From assembly GCF_041260155.1 (NCBI RefSeq), contig NC_091930.1, positions 42,971,096 through 43,035,095 of the forward strand: a DNA stretch of 64,000 nt. Reading direction: 5' to 3'. Under the pieces are notes generated by a model that saw only the letters and a program-made list of their open reading frames with translations, was not told the origin of the DNA and ran no database searches. The position numbers and the translations under genes were made by a program. Shown here one piece after another: positions 10,589-22,997 of this stretch. The DNA is from Ptychodera flava (lineage: Eukaryota; Hemichordata; Enteropneusta; Ptychoderidae). The number at the start of each line of letters is the position of its first letter. Position 1 is the stretch's first letter.

Positions 10589-11107
10589 TTGATTGATACA
10601 CACTACCACACCCAGTTGTTTGGTCCGAACGTATTTTAATGAACTTGTGACACAACGTTTCGCTCCAAAACTGGAGCTTCTTCAGGTGTACTGTATAACG
10701 GAAAATACAAAGATCGTGCTTATAAATAAATGTTGTACATTAAGAAAACATTGCTTTACGAAACTTTAAACTGTGGAATTGTCTGAGAAAGTCGATCGAT
10801 TGGAAATGATGTACCCACCTTGCAGTCCGACGCCCAAGGTTGGAATCTGGCGTGCGGATATGCAGGTGAATGGCTATTTATACCTCCGGGAAATGGACTG
10901 AGAGGGCGCTGTGGGAACTTATTTGAATATTGGGCGGATGTTTAAGCCAACAGGTGAAAGAGTATTGAGTTTCTGGATCCATAGTGATTCGATTTGTTTA
11001 CGCAGCTTATCATCTGACTGATATATTTGCACTATAGCGGAAATTGTAATGTCGTTTGTGAAGACCTCAAAGTGGTCCCTGACTTCAAAGTGGTCCCCAT
11101 CCTAAAT
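10584..11107 (+). mobile_element. Penelope-like element fragment, internally deleted or rearranged
   Basis: Positions 10586-10652 match the reverse complement of 25254-25320, the outer end of the longer Penelope-like copy. Positions 11060-11107 (GTGAAGACCTC, then CTGACTTCAAAGTGGTCCCC) match the reverse complement of 23801-23842, the other end of that copy. Both ends are therefore kept in the same relative order, but the coding part is missing. The middle (about 10653-11059) does not match the longer copy and may be terminal-repeat sequence. It begins directly at a TA microsatellite. Confidence 0.7.
10641..10690 (-). ncRNA. Hammerhead-ribozyme-like motif in a Penelope terminal repeat (degenerate)
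   Basis: On the minus strand the order is CTGAAGA, a GCTCC/GGAGC stem with an AGTTTT loop, then GAAAC and a short UUGU/ACAA hairpin. This is the layout of hammerhead motifs known from Penelope-like elements. Box 1 is CTGAAGA rather than the consensus CTGATGA, a change expected to weaken or abolish cleavage, and the cleavage-site triplet is not clear. The motif runs opposite to the strand on which the related copy encodes its reverse transcriptase, as expected for an inverted terminal piece. Confidence 0.4.
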
Positions 11108-12059
11108 GTCCGGTAAGATAGGGGGTTAAACTCAAGTCTGACGACATCTACCGCATAATGGACGCTTTTGTTGTCACACGGACGTTTCCGATGTAATATC
11201 AGCTGCTATTTTAGTATTTAATACCTAGAGTTGGGAAAAATGTACAAAATAAGGGCTGAGCACAGAATTAACAATGGGGAGGGCTAGTGTCTATATCAAT
11301 CATGACTTATCTATAAATGACTCATTTGAAGTCATATCGATATTTGGAAGTCATTCTAATCGCTGCTCGTAAATACATAAACGGATATGAAATACAATTT
11401 GCAGCATTGCTGTGGCGTATCAATCGCACTTGCGGGTCAAAAATTCATCGCCACAAGCCAGCCCATAGACATTTTTGGTAGTTTACTTCGACCGGTACTA
11501 TAACACTGGTCAGTTCACGACCCATTGTCTACTTCTGCTAGCTACCTCAATAATATAAACATGTATTTTCAACCGTTTTCCCGTGAGCCGACGTCCACGA
11601 ATTCTGCAACGTTTCCCCTCTCGCGTAATTGAATACTTTGGGTCTGTCAAAATTTCAGAACCGAGCAGAAACAGTCGACGGCTCGTAAAAAAAGCTGAAA
11701 TTATAGATGTTTCCACATTCAACATAATTAACGGAAGTAGGAGATGAGTCATAGATAGTCAGAGATAAAGTAGGTAAATGTTCATTTATTCAAAGACTAA
11801 GCTATTTCATTATTTTGCGAGGTAAATAAAAAAACCGATTGGTGTCGCAGTAAACTACAGAAAAGGTCTATGGACAGATTAACAGCGGTTCTGAAGCGAT
11901 ATCCCATGACACGAATGCAATCTATAGGCCTCAGCATTATGCTACGAATGCACAGATGTAAAATACACCAGAATAGGGCTCGAGGCCAATATTTTAGGGG
12001 ATATTTTTCTTCTTTTTTTTACAAAGATATCCAATACCTACCATAGAAAGTGAGGCGAT
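11108..12059. other. No gene seen
   Basis: Only short open frames. No recognisable repeats until the satellite begins. Confidence 0.45.
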
Positions 12060-15000
12060 TGAAGTAATACATTACCTAAAAGAAGTTGAATACAGCAGGC
12101 GGAGCGTAAAATTATACGAATTTTCCCGGGACACCTTTGAAGTCAAGAGGACGCTTTTGAAGTCAAACTTATTTCTTTATTCTTTACTAAAATGTTGAAA
12201 AAACAGGAAGTGTACTCTTGTCTTATTTATACCTGATACTTAACAGGTCGCATATTCAATTCTAAAATCAAAACATTCTTTCTTTAACATAAACGATATT
12301 GAATACAGCACAGAGAGCGTAAAATCATCACAAGTCTTTGGGACCACCTTAAGGTCAAAGGGACACTTTTGGAGTCAAACTGATTTTCTTTATTCAATAC
12401 CAAAAGTTGGACAAAATCAAAGAAGTGTACTATAGTTTTATTAATACTTGATACTTCACAGGTCGCATGTTACATTTTTCAAGTACACATTCTTTCTTTA
12501 ACATAAACGAAATTGAATACAGCAGAGAGACCGTACAAACATCCCAAGTTTTCGGGGACCACTTTGAAGTCAAAAGGACACTTTTGGAGTCAAACTGATT
12601 TTCTTTAAGCAGTACTAAAAGTTGACAAAAATCCAAGGAAGTGTACTATAGTCCTATAATAACTGATACTTCATAGGTCGCATGTACATTTTTCAAGTTA
12701 GAACATTGCTTCAATTACGCAAAAGAAGTTGAATAAAGCAGACAGAGTGTACAATCATTCGATTTTCCCGGGGATCACTTTGAAGTCTAAAGGACACTTT
12801 TGGAGTCAAACTGATTTTTCTTTATTCAATACTAAAAGTTGACAAATATCCAAGGAAGTGTGCTATAGTCCTACTAATACCTGATACCTCACAGGTCGCA
12901 TGTTCCATTTTTCAAGTTAGAACATTGCTTCAATTACGCAAAAGAAGCTTAATACAGCAGACAGAGTGTACAATCATTCGATTTTCCGGGGACCACTTTG
13001 AAGTCAAAAGGACACTTTTGGAGCTAAACTGGTTTACCTTATGCAATATTAAAAGTTGGACAAAAAGGAAAGTGTACTATAGTTTTATTAACACCTGATA
13101 CCTCACAGGTCGCATGATACATTTTTCAAGTCAACACATTCTGTCTTTAACTTAAACGATGTGGAATACAGCAGAGAGACCGTAAAATCATCCCAAGTTT
13201 TCGGGGACCACTTTGAAGTCAAAAGGACACTTTTGGAGCCAAACTGATTTTCTTTATTCAATACTAAAAGTTGACAAATATCCAAGGAAGTGTGCTATAG
13301 TCCTACTAATACTTGATACCTTATAGGTCGCATGTTCCATTTTTCAAGTTAGAACATTGCTTCAATTACGCAAAAGAAGTTTAATACAGCAGACAGAGTG
13401 TACAATCATTCGATTTTCCCGGGGACCACTTTGAAGTCAAAAGGACACTTTTGGAGTCAAACTGATTTTCCTTATTCAATACTAAAAGTTGACAAATATC
13501 CAAGGAAGTTTGCTATAGTCCTACCAATACCTGAACCTCACAGGTCGTATGTTACATTTTTCAAATCAACACATTCTGTCTTTAACTTAAACGATGTTGA
13601 ATACAGCAGAGAGACCGTAAAATCATCCCAAGTTTTCGGGGACCACTTTGAAGTCAAAAGGACACTTTTGGAGCCAAACTGATTTTCCTTATGCAATATT
13701 AAAAGTTGGACAAAAAAAAGGAAGTGTACTATAGTTTTATTAATACCTGATACTTCACAGGTCGCATGTTATATTTTTCAAGTCAACACATTCTGTCTTT
13801 AACTTAAACGATGTGGAATACATCAGAGAGACCGTAAAATCATCCCAAGTTTTCGGGGACCACTTTGAAGTCAAAAGGATACTTTTGGAGTCAAACTGAT
13901 TTTCTTTATTCAATACTAAAAGTTGACAAATATCCAAGGAAGTGTGCTATAGTCCTACTAATACCTGATACCTCACAGGTCGCATGTACCATTTTCAAGT
14001 TAGAACATTGCTTCAATTACGCAAAAGAAGTTGAATAAAGCAGACAGAGTGTACAATCATTCGATTTTCCCGGGGACCACTTCGAAGTCAAAAGGACACT
14101 TTTGGAGTCAAACTGATTTTCTTTATTCAATACTAAAAGTTGACAAATATCCAAGGAAGTGTGCTATAGTCCTACTAATACCTGATACCTCACAGGTCGC
14201 ATGTTACATTTTTCAAGTCAACACATTCTGTCTTTAACTTAAACGATGTGGAATACAGCAGAGAGACCGTAAAATCATTCCAAGTTTTCGGGGACCACTT
14301 TGAAGTCAAAAGGACACTTTTGGAGCCAAACTGATTTTCCTTATGCAATATTAAAAGTTGGACAAAAGAAGGAAGTGAACTATAGTTTTATTAATACCTG
14401 ATACTTCACAGGTCGCATGTTATATTTTTCAAGTAAACACATTCTGTCTTTAACTTAAACGATGTGGAATACATCAGAGAGACCGTAAAATCATCCCAAG
14501 TTTTCGGGGACCACTTTGAAGTCAAAAGGACACTTTTGGAGTCAAACTGATTTTCTTTATTCAATACTAAAAGTTGACAAATATCCAAGGAAGTGTGCTA
14601 TAGTCCTACTAATACCTGATACCTCACAGGTCGCATGTTACATTTTTCAAGTCAACACATTCTGTCTTTAACTTAAACGATGTGGAATACAGCAGAGAGA
14701 CCGTAAAATCATCCCAAGTTTTCGGGGACCACTTTGAAGTCAAAAGGACACTTTTGGAGCCAAACTGATTTTCCTTATGCAATATTAAAAGTTGGACAAA
14801 AAAGGAAAGTGTACTATAGTTTTATTAACACCTGATACCTCACAGGTCGCATGTTACATTTTTCAAGTCAACACATTCTGTCTTTAACTTAAACGATGTG
14901 GAATACAGCAGAGAGACCGTAAAATCATCCCAAGTTTTCGGGGACCACTTTGAAGTCAAAAGGACACTTTTGGAGCCAAATTGATTTTCTTTATTCAATA

Positions 15001-15090
15001 CTAAAAGTTGACAAAAATCCAAGGAAGTGTACTATAGGCCTATTATACCTGATACTTCACAGCTGGCATGTTACATTTTTCAAGTCAACA
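12060..15090 (+). repeat. 217-bp satellite array with higher-order (~652 bp) structure
   Basis: About 13-14 head-to-tail units recur every 216-218 bases, marked by CAGGTCGCATG near 12247, 12463, 12678, 12895, 13109, 13327, 13545, 13761, 13979, 14198, 14415, 14629 and 14847. Two unit types alternate. Type A contains TCTGTCTTTAACTTAAACGA; type B contains TTGCTTCAATTACGCAAAAG. Units starting 13327, 13545 and 13761 (B-A-A) are repeated as a block at 13979, 14198 and 14415, sharing private variants such as ATACATCAGAGAG. Every full unit carries GACCACTTTGAAGTCAAAAG. Edge units are more diverged. Several 60-68 codon frames repeat through the array and are not genes. Confidence 0.95.
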
Positions 15091-15769
15091 ATTCTTAAGC
15101 TGAACATAGCTGATGGAACATGTAATCAAGTGGAATTTCGGTGGACACCTTTACGGACATTTTGGTGTCATATGTATTTTTTCAATACAATACCAAATGT
15201 GTGATAAATCAGTAGAAATGTAGAATAATCCTACAAGTAACTCTGTCTTATAAACTCAATCTCATACACACATACAAATGGACGTTGAGCATTATTTAGC
15301 CAAAAAAATCTTTATTTAACTGTACATAAATTTTAACAGTAGAGTAAAGCACAAGAGCAGTATTCTCTATAAAGTAAAATAACTACTTTCAATAACTGGA
15401 AAAATAGATAAAGGGCATCAATTTCACAAAAATAAAAGCACATTACCTAAAGGCCAGTACAGTCCTGTTGTGCTATGTAGAGAATAGCTTTTTGTGACAC
15501 ATATGTTTATGAAGATAGATACCTTTGATAGCACATTTCAAAAAATGTCAAAAAAGCTGCATTACCATACAAAATTGAAAATATTATTATAATTTGAACA
15601 TCACAGTAAGATTATCCCTGAGAACAAATCAGCCAGTGGTATGAGATGAGTAGTGTTTAGAGAAAGATTTTTCGATCAATAATGGAAAACATAGCATCAA
15701 TGACACTTGGCTCTCATTTGATTTGATGAGGCAGGCCACAGTGTGTATACTTAACTATGTTTACCCTTG
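15091..15769. other. No gene seen
   Basis: AT-rich sequence after the satellite with no domain or clear repeat. Confidence 0.45.
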
Positions 15770-18700
15770 GCAACATGCATACAAAGTTTCATAGCCATTG
15801 GAAGAGAGATTTCAGAGAAAATGATTTTTGACCAAATATGGGAAAAGTTGCGCAAAAATGCCTATTTGAAAATATTCACTCAACCGAGGTTGCCTCTAGA
15901 TACATTAAAAACAAATTTCAAACCAATAAAAACATTTACTTCAAAGAAAATTATTTTTTTTCCAAAATATTGCCCCCAAATGCAAAAAAACCCAAAAACA
16001 CACAGATGAAAATTTCACCACAATTTAAGAAATCATATAGAAAACAACTCTAGAGTCAAGAGTATTAGGTTTCAAAGCAATCCAACGAGAAATTTGAGAG
16101 AAAAACATTTTTTGACCAAAAATTGGAAAAATTGCCCCAAAAATACAAAATTGCAGATTTCATCATATATTCAAGATATCATATTTAGTTCATCTGTAGG
16201 AACCTGTATACCAATACCAAATATCAAAGCTGTCAGATGGGCGGTTTTGATGAAATAAAGTTTTGACCAAAAATGACAAAAAATGACAGATTTGCATATT
16301 TCATTACAATTTGAACAAATCTAAGTTGGGTTATCCCAAGGGACCTGTATACAAAATAACAAAGCTGTCTGACCAGCGATTATGAAGAAGATTTTTTACC
16401 AAAAACGCCTTTTTTGGCGCTAATTTGCATATTTTCAACAATATCAAAAAATACGTCAAGGACAGTGTGCTCACATTCGGTTTGAATTGGTAAATTCAAG
16501 AAATATTTAAACCAGAAAAACAAGAATGACAAAAGCAAATAAGGTCTGCAACTTAGGTACTGGAGGTCGTCTTTGGGAACATGCATATCATCTTCTATAG
16601 CAACGGGACAAGCAGATCCTACATACAGAAAGCAACATCAACAAAAAAATTAGCCAGAGAAGCTTGACAAAAGAAAAGGTGGGAGAGTGGGGAAAAAATA
16701 AAGAGTGGGAAAAAATGTACAAGGGATCTGGTAAAAAGTAATGCTACCTCGTCATCTTCTAGCCCCTACCCCCTCCGGAATATCAAATGTTCCAACCCTT
16801 ACATAAGACCAGCTGGTAGGAAATGTATTTGCAACCTTGGGGATGTTTAAATTAATGCTATGAGTGCTATCATTCAAATGTAAACAGCACTTAAATCAGT
16901 TACAGATAGTGAAATGCCTTCCACTGTGGGGGGATTACAACATCTGGAATTATCCTGGATCCTAATTTCTCATCAGTTCTTATGTGTCTTAACATGCAAA
17001 AGTTGCAAAAATTGGTTTGCAATGAAAATATTTACTTCAACTTTGTTTTCTGGATCAAATTTTACTACAAATTGATATTAAATATGACAAAATTATGTTC
17101 ACAGCCTTCGAAACTCTCTCACAACATATCCTGGGTTGGTGTAGGTCATTTAAGGTCACAAACTGAGAAAATTACCTAAAATATAAAAATTTTGGGGTTT
17201 CCCAACACTTTGAGTAGACAATTTATCAAATAACATCCCTCGGGACTTTTGTACCAAATTACAAAGCTATCAGACAAGTAATTTTGAGAACAAGTTGTCT
17301 GTCCAAAAAAAAAATGACAAAAATTGCCCCAAAACAGTAATATTTCCAATTTTGTCGTAACTTCAACAATTAGAAGGGTAACACCCTTGTAAACATCCAA
17401 TCCAAATTTGAGAGCAATTGGGCTAGCGGTTTCTGAAAAGAAGAAATTTTACTTAAAATGAGAAAAATAACCAAAAAATTCAGCAAAAATACAAAATTCG
17501 AGATATCTTCACAATATTCATAAAACTGATTTTCATCAACCTGAGGAACCTGTATACCAAATATCAAAGCTATCAGATTTGTTGTTTTTGAATAAAAAAA
17601 TTTTGACCAAAAATTCGGAAAATTGCCCTAAAATTACAAATATGAAAATTTCAATTCAATTTGTATAAACTTGACAGAGGTCATCCTGAGGAACATGTAT
17701 ACCAACTTTCAAAATAATCAGAATAGTGGTTTCAGAAAAAATACCGCAATTATACGGTGTCACTCAAATTTGATCAGAATTGGTATATACCAGTATGGGT
17801 TACCAATGATCAACAATAAATGTTGTTTCTATCTGTTCAGTGGAGGAAAATTCTACGTTGATGTTATGGCAATGATTTCTGCACAGTACAACCAGAAAAA
17901 CAACAAGAACTATTTAAACCAGAAAAACAAGAATGACAAAAGTAATTAAGGTCTAACTTTTGGTACTGGAGGTCAACTTTAGCAACATGCATAGCAGAAA
18001 CAAGCCCCTCTTAGTTTAGTATAAACGGTCTTCCCCATCTACTGTCTATGGTTGCAGCTGGTCTGTTAATATGTAACAGTGCATAAACAATGACAGGAAA
18101 TGAGTCAAGATCAGTGGAGTGTGCCTGTGTCTCACTGGCATGCCTCCTGCACATTTGCTGGATTTCACTTTTTCTTACCTCATTTGCACATTTTTGACAC
18201 TGATGTGTTCATTTGAACAAATTCACATCTCAACCCCTGCATCTACCTGCATCTACCTGTACACCAAATACTGAGATGGTAGCTTTGGTAGCCTTTGTGT
18301 GTGACGGACATACATCTGCACATACCCACAAATATACAGACATACAGACATGCAAATCAGATGCAAATGAACTGATTCAGCTTATACGATAACCTCACAT
18401 TGGTACACCAAATGTGAGCTAAAAAACATTTTTTTACTAAAAACTGAAAAAATTACCCCAAAAATGGAAACATGCAAATTTCATCCCAAATTTGAAAGAC
18501 CTAATTTAGAATACCTAAAGGAACCTGCACACCAAGTTTCAACCCAATCTAACCAACGGTTACAGAGTTTTAGCAATTTGCAGTGTTTTTTCTTTTTTCC
18601 CCTCATTTGCATATTTTTGACACTGACAAGTTCATTTGAACAAATTCACATCTCCATCCCTAGGTGCACCTGTACACTAAATACTAAGACAGTAGGTGCT

Positions 18701-19640
18701 GTGGTTTAGGTGTTTTTGATGTGGACGGACATACATACATACATACATACATACATACATACATACATACATACATACATACATACAGACATGCAAATCG
18801 GATGCAAATGAACTGATTCAGCTAATATGATAACCTCACATTGGTATACCAAATGTGAGCTAAAAATTAAAAAAAATATATTCTCAAATCATATTTTTCA
18901 TCTACGCAACAAATAGCAAATCAGTAAGTACTGCGGTTATCAAGATATTTGAGTGACTGAACGCCTCACAAACGGACGGACATACATCCTGACAACGGAT
19001 GCCGGACAGATACCCATCCCAATAGCTTCAAAAGACTATCGTATAGTAGTAGCTAAAAATGAAAATTTCACCACAATACTAACGAAAATCACCATAAACA
19101 TCCCGCATACAGAGTTTCAACAAAATCTAGACTGCTGTTACAGAGTTTAAGCGTTTGCTGGATTTTCTCTGTTTTCTACCACATTTCTTTTTTTACCTCA
19201 TCATCATATTTTGAAGACTGACACTTTCATTTGAACAAATTCACATCTCCACCCCCAGGTGCACCAGTACACCAAATACTACAATGGTAGTGCTGCGGTT
19301 TTTGAGTTTTCGATATGCACGAAGATAGCATGCACACATACTAACATACATAAATGTAGACACCGCTGACGTACCATAAAAACTCTTTTGGTATAATATA
19401 CATACATGTATACATGTATACATGTATGTATGAGCTAAAAATTGTCCTGAAAATAGAAAATTGTGGATTTATCAGAATTTGAATATTTCACAATTTGATC
19501 ATCCCTATGAACCTGTATAACAAATATCAGTGCTGTCAGACAAGGGGTTTTGGTGTAAAAAATTCTATTTTGTTTCAGCCAAACCTTAAAGCCCCATACA
19601 GCAGCAAATGTGTTGTAAACCAATCTAAAATTATCCTGAG
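15770..19640. repeat. Degenerate tandem and dispersed repeat block
   Basis: Loosely similar segments of roughly 150-180 bases recur. Common phrases are TTTTGACCAAAAAT, AAATTGCCCCAAAA, ACCTGTATACCAA and AAAGCTNTCAGA. A longer unit is duplicated: 18178-18430 and 18598-18866 share TTTGAACAAATTCACATCTC, GATGCAAATGAACTGATTCA and ACCTCACATTGG, ending in CCAAATGTGAGCTAAAAA. A third partial copy lies at 19195-19330. No protein domain appears. The block looks like old, diverged repeats of one non-coding family. Confidence 0.65.
18724..18787. repeat. (CATA)n microsatellite
   Basis: A pure CATA run inside the second copy of the long repeat unit. Confidence 0.95.
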
Positions 19641-20113
19641 TTTTCTAAGGGTTTTCTTCAAGTAAGACACATTAAAGACCAAAAAAGTGTACAACACTGT
19701 CGATAGCCTAAGAAGTAGCATTTAAATTCAATCTTTTAACATGATTTTAGATTTTCGAGAATTTCAAAAAACAAGTCATTGACAATGACATAGTCCCCAC
19801 TTGTAATAGGAGTATTAGTTTTGATGGGGCAGGGAAATGTGGTCATTAAGAAGTATCACTGGAGTGCATATGTTCAGATCTATGGGCACATAGGTCTATG
19901 TCATTGTTCCCAATTTGAAACAAGAGGCATGTCTAAGTTATGGTTCTAAATCGGGAAAAAAGATCAGACCTCTAGCTGTATTGGCCAGCCAAGAAATACA
20001 TATGTGCATAATAAATGAGGTACAAGATGTGACATCTTAAGGTCTATTATCCTATCAAAATTGAAGCGTAAAGAACTTGTGGTTACTGAGTTGTGCATAT
20101 ATATGTATAATCA

Positions 20114-20139
20114 AGGTCAAAGGTCATCAAGGTCACGTG
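20114..20139 (+). promoter_or_regulatory. DR1 nuclear-receptor-like site plus extended half-site and E-box (repeat copy 1)
   Basis: AGGTCA-A-AGGTCA is a perfect DR1 by established consensus (RXR/HNF4-type). TCAAGGTCA, an extended monomer half-site, follows directly and overlaps CACGTG. Related versions stand at 20342-20354 and 20567-20579 in the next two repeat units. Function is inferred from consensus only. Confidence 0.4.
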
Positions 20140-20341
20140 ACATTTTGTCAAAAAAAAATTGTATTGCTAAGTTATCCCTATATACCAAAAATCAGACCTC
20201 TAGCTCTATTGGCTCGCTCAAAATTAGATATGCACATAATTAATGAGGTACAATATGTGGCGTCATAAGGTGTCCCATCATACCAAATATGAAGGGTGTA
20301 GCACTTGTGGTTACTGAGTTATGGACAAATATGTATATTTG

Positions 20342-20368
20342 AGGTCAAAGGTCAGCAAGGTCACATGA
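20342..20368 (+). promoter_or_regulatory. DR1-like site (repeat copy 2)
   Basis: A perfect AGGTCA-A-AGGTCA, followed by CAAGGTCACATG with the E-box altered. It lies at the same place in the 226-bp unit as copy 1. Confidence 0.35.
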
Positions 20369-20566
20369 CATTTTGTCAAAAAATTGTATTGCTAAGTTAT
20401 CCCTATATACCAAAAATCAGACCTCTAGCTCTATTGGCTCGCTCAAAATTAAATATGCACATAATTAATGAGGTACAATATGTGGAGTCATAAGGCGTCC
20501 TATCATACCATATATGAAAGGTTTAGCACTTGTGGTTACCGAGTTATGGACAAATATGTATATTTG

Positions 20567-20592
20567 ACGTCAAAGGTCACCAAGGTCACGTG
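20567..20592 (+). promoter_or_regulatory. DR1-like site (repeat copy 3)
   Basis: The first half is ACGTCA (one mismatch) and the second is AGGTCA, followed by CCAAGGTCACGTG with an intact CACGTG. Confidence 0.33.
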
Positions 20593-20609
20593 ACATTTTG
20601 TCAAAGTGT

Positions 20610-21062
20610 CTGAGATATCTGCGTGAACGGATGGGTGAACGGATGGACTCACGGACGGATATGTCCCAATCTATAAGCCCCCTGGACTTTATCTGTGGGG
20701 ACTAAAAACTGTGTCACTGCATCCTTTTTGCAATATGAATACGATGAGAAACTAAATTTTTATTTTTCTTGGCCTTATACATGGGAGTCTATGGAGAGCT
20801 GCCTTATACATGGGAGTCTATGGAGGTGTAAACTAAAAAGTCCTCTAACACAGCCAAATTTGATCACATTGTGAAACAAATTGACGTGCATCTGTATGAG
20901 GTAGGGTACTATCCTTGTACCAAGTTTGAACAAAATCGCTCCAGGCGTCTCTGAGATATCTGCGTGAATGGACGGACGGACACACGCACGCACGGACAAA
21001 CGGACGGACGCACGGACATGACCAAACCTATAAGTCCCCCGGACAGTGTCCTTGGGGACTAA
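20610..21062. repeat. Pair of related repeat tails
   Basis: GAGATATCTGCGTGAA followed by GGACGGA-rich sequence, then CTATAAG and GGGGACTAA, occurs at 20610-20704 and again at 20950-21062. Between them TTATACATGGGAGTCTATGG is repeated at about 20774 and 20802. This is a non-coding dispersed repeat. Confidence 0.65.
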
Positions 21063-22930
21063 TAATCATATGACAGGAAAATAAAGATTACAACAAATAG
21101 TTGGCATTGGTGTGTTGTGCATTAAGTAAATGGCATCATGCTTGTTTCTGGTATATTATCATGGTGTGTATGTGCGGGGAAATACTGGTTTTTTTTTTAC
21201 TTTTCTGTTGGTCGCCAATTTTTGAGTACGTCACCAGTTTATTATTCAGCCTGTTAAAACGTGTAGGCATGGTCCAAATCAGCAAGCAGTGATAACTCTG
21301 ATCTTTCCACATCATTTCCAAGAACTCTGTTATCTGGAGAGATTAAAAGAGATTGAAAAATTTATTACCAGTAAGCAAATCAATCCAGTCATCAAGATAA
21401 AATGTATGCAAATTAAGAAAGAAACACAAATATAATCTCTTTTTGGTATTTATATACACACCAAATGTGAGCTAAAAACCGACTCAAAGCAGGTCTGTTC
21501 ATTATAAGCACATATGTAAAATTATGACTACGGTAAGTATTGAAATGGAGACATAACAAAATACATAAATGAGTACACTATAGGTGTAACCGTAGAGACT
21601 CAAATTGTGTGCTGAACACACATGAGGCTTTTATCTATGGCTTCTGCGCTAGCTGGAGACTGGTGCTATACGTTGTGAGTTCAAGTCCGACTGAAACCAC
21701 AATATATTACAAAAGTGTATGAACACAAATTCCATGAGCACAATCATATTGTATTCAGTTTAGATTGTCAGCTTGAATTTACAGCTAGACATCAGTTAAG
21801 ACTGATGACACAGTCCTTGACGTAAAAGAACTTTGTCATTCAAAGTCACTGAAATGTACGTTGTACCAATGATGTGAAATGACCTAAGTTACAATGAAAT
21901 CAATGTCAAGGCATGTAGAGTACAAACTCAACACATGGAAACTAGACAATATGGCTGCCTCCAAGTGCTAAATTTGCTTTCCTGTGCGTGCATGATACAG
22001 CCTTGGGGCTTAGTGGGCCAGGGTCGGGTGTTGGAGTATATTTCTATTCTTTCAAGTATCATCATAAATTCCTGACAAACTGTGTTTAAAACCCTTTCCC
22101 CAAAATACCACGGACAGGTAAAAAAATCTAAGTTGGCAAAGAGCAGTCAGGGGGGGGGGTCACTTCCATTACTTGCCAATATGTATATGCGCCGCCCAAT
22201 GGGGTGGGTATTTCAGCAACTTGGTCCAAAATGGGGGGGGGGGGGTCAATTCCACTGTAAACCATGGTCTAAAATGGGGTTGAAGTTTGAGTGCCACACA
22301 AGAACAAATTTCAACAGTCTGTTCCCATCTCGCTAGCAGGGTTCTGAGCTGCACTCAATAAGCATGGATATCTTTTCTGTGGCAGGGGAACCATTACAGA
22401 GACCCCCTGGCTTAAAGTAAATATGGACTTTGTTTTAAAACATTGTCACTGATTTGTCAGAACTCTACATATGGCAGATTTTTGCCAAATAGAAAATACC
22501 CAAACAAAGTGGCTCTACTGCTCCTAGTATTATTCAGGTCGACCATGGCCATATGAAGTAGTATTGCTTTACAGACAAACAGCGAGGTTTGTTGTGAATT
22601 GTAATTTAAAAAAAAACACCACTCAGACTGTAACTGCAGATAACTGATAATTTGCAGAAGCTGGACCAAAATTTGGTATTTTCTTTCACAAAATTTGTTA
22701 GTATTTCCTCATGATTTTTCGGAATCATGGCTTGGCCAGCAACAAAATAGCTCTAAACGCAGTATAAGCTTACAGTGGTAGGCTTTGCCGGGGCAAATAC
22801 TTGCTTTTTCCGTTTTAAAAATGTTGACGCTATGACTGTTGACCTGGGTCAAAGGTCATAAAGGTCTAAAATGGGGTCCTAAAACAACGAGATTTTAGGT
22901 CTAAAATGGGCCCTGGGTTTTATACCTGCG
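21063..22930. other. Mostly unassigned sequence; no gene seen
   Basis: Only short frames. It contains two long G runs (about 22150 and 22237) each followed by TCA, and a tRNA-like block annotated separately. Confidence 0.4.
21634..21705 (+). repeat. tRNA-like SINE head or tRNA relic
   Basis: TGCGCTAGCTGGA resembles a pol III A box. GAGTTCAAGTCCGACT about 40 bases on resembles a B box. A full cloverleaf was not confirmed, so a SINE-derived head is more likely than a working tRNA. Confidence 0.3.
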
Positions 22931-22997
22931 GCCGCACACCTCTACCACTTCTCTGAACAAGTACTCCCCCCTCCCCCCGAGAGAGGTACAGCAGTTC

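Larger units (their letters stand above)
19920..20640 (+). repeat. 226-bp direct repeat, about three copies
   Basis: The phrase GCTAAGTTATCCCTATATAC recurs at about 20165 and 20391, with a diverged copy from about 19930. Each unit continues through CAGACCTCTAGCTCTATTGG, then ACTTGTGGTTACTGAGTTAT and a GGTCA-rich end. The spacing is 225-228 bases. Confidence 0.85.

Noticed and set aside
12060..15090. CRISPR-like regular array
   Set aside because: Units are contiguous 217-base repeats without unique spacers, in a eukaryotic genome.
12430..15204. Recurring 60-94 codon open frames with near-identical translations (for example LLVLNKENQF on minus)
   Set aside because: They repeat with the satellite period and follow its units; there is no start context, domain or selection pattern.
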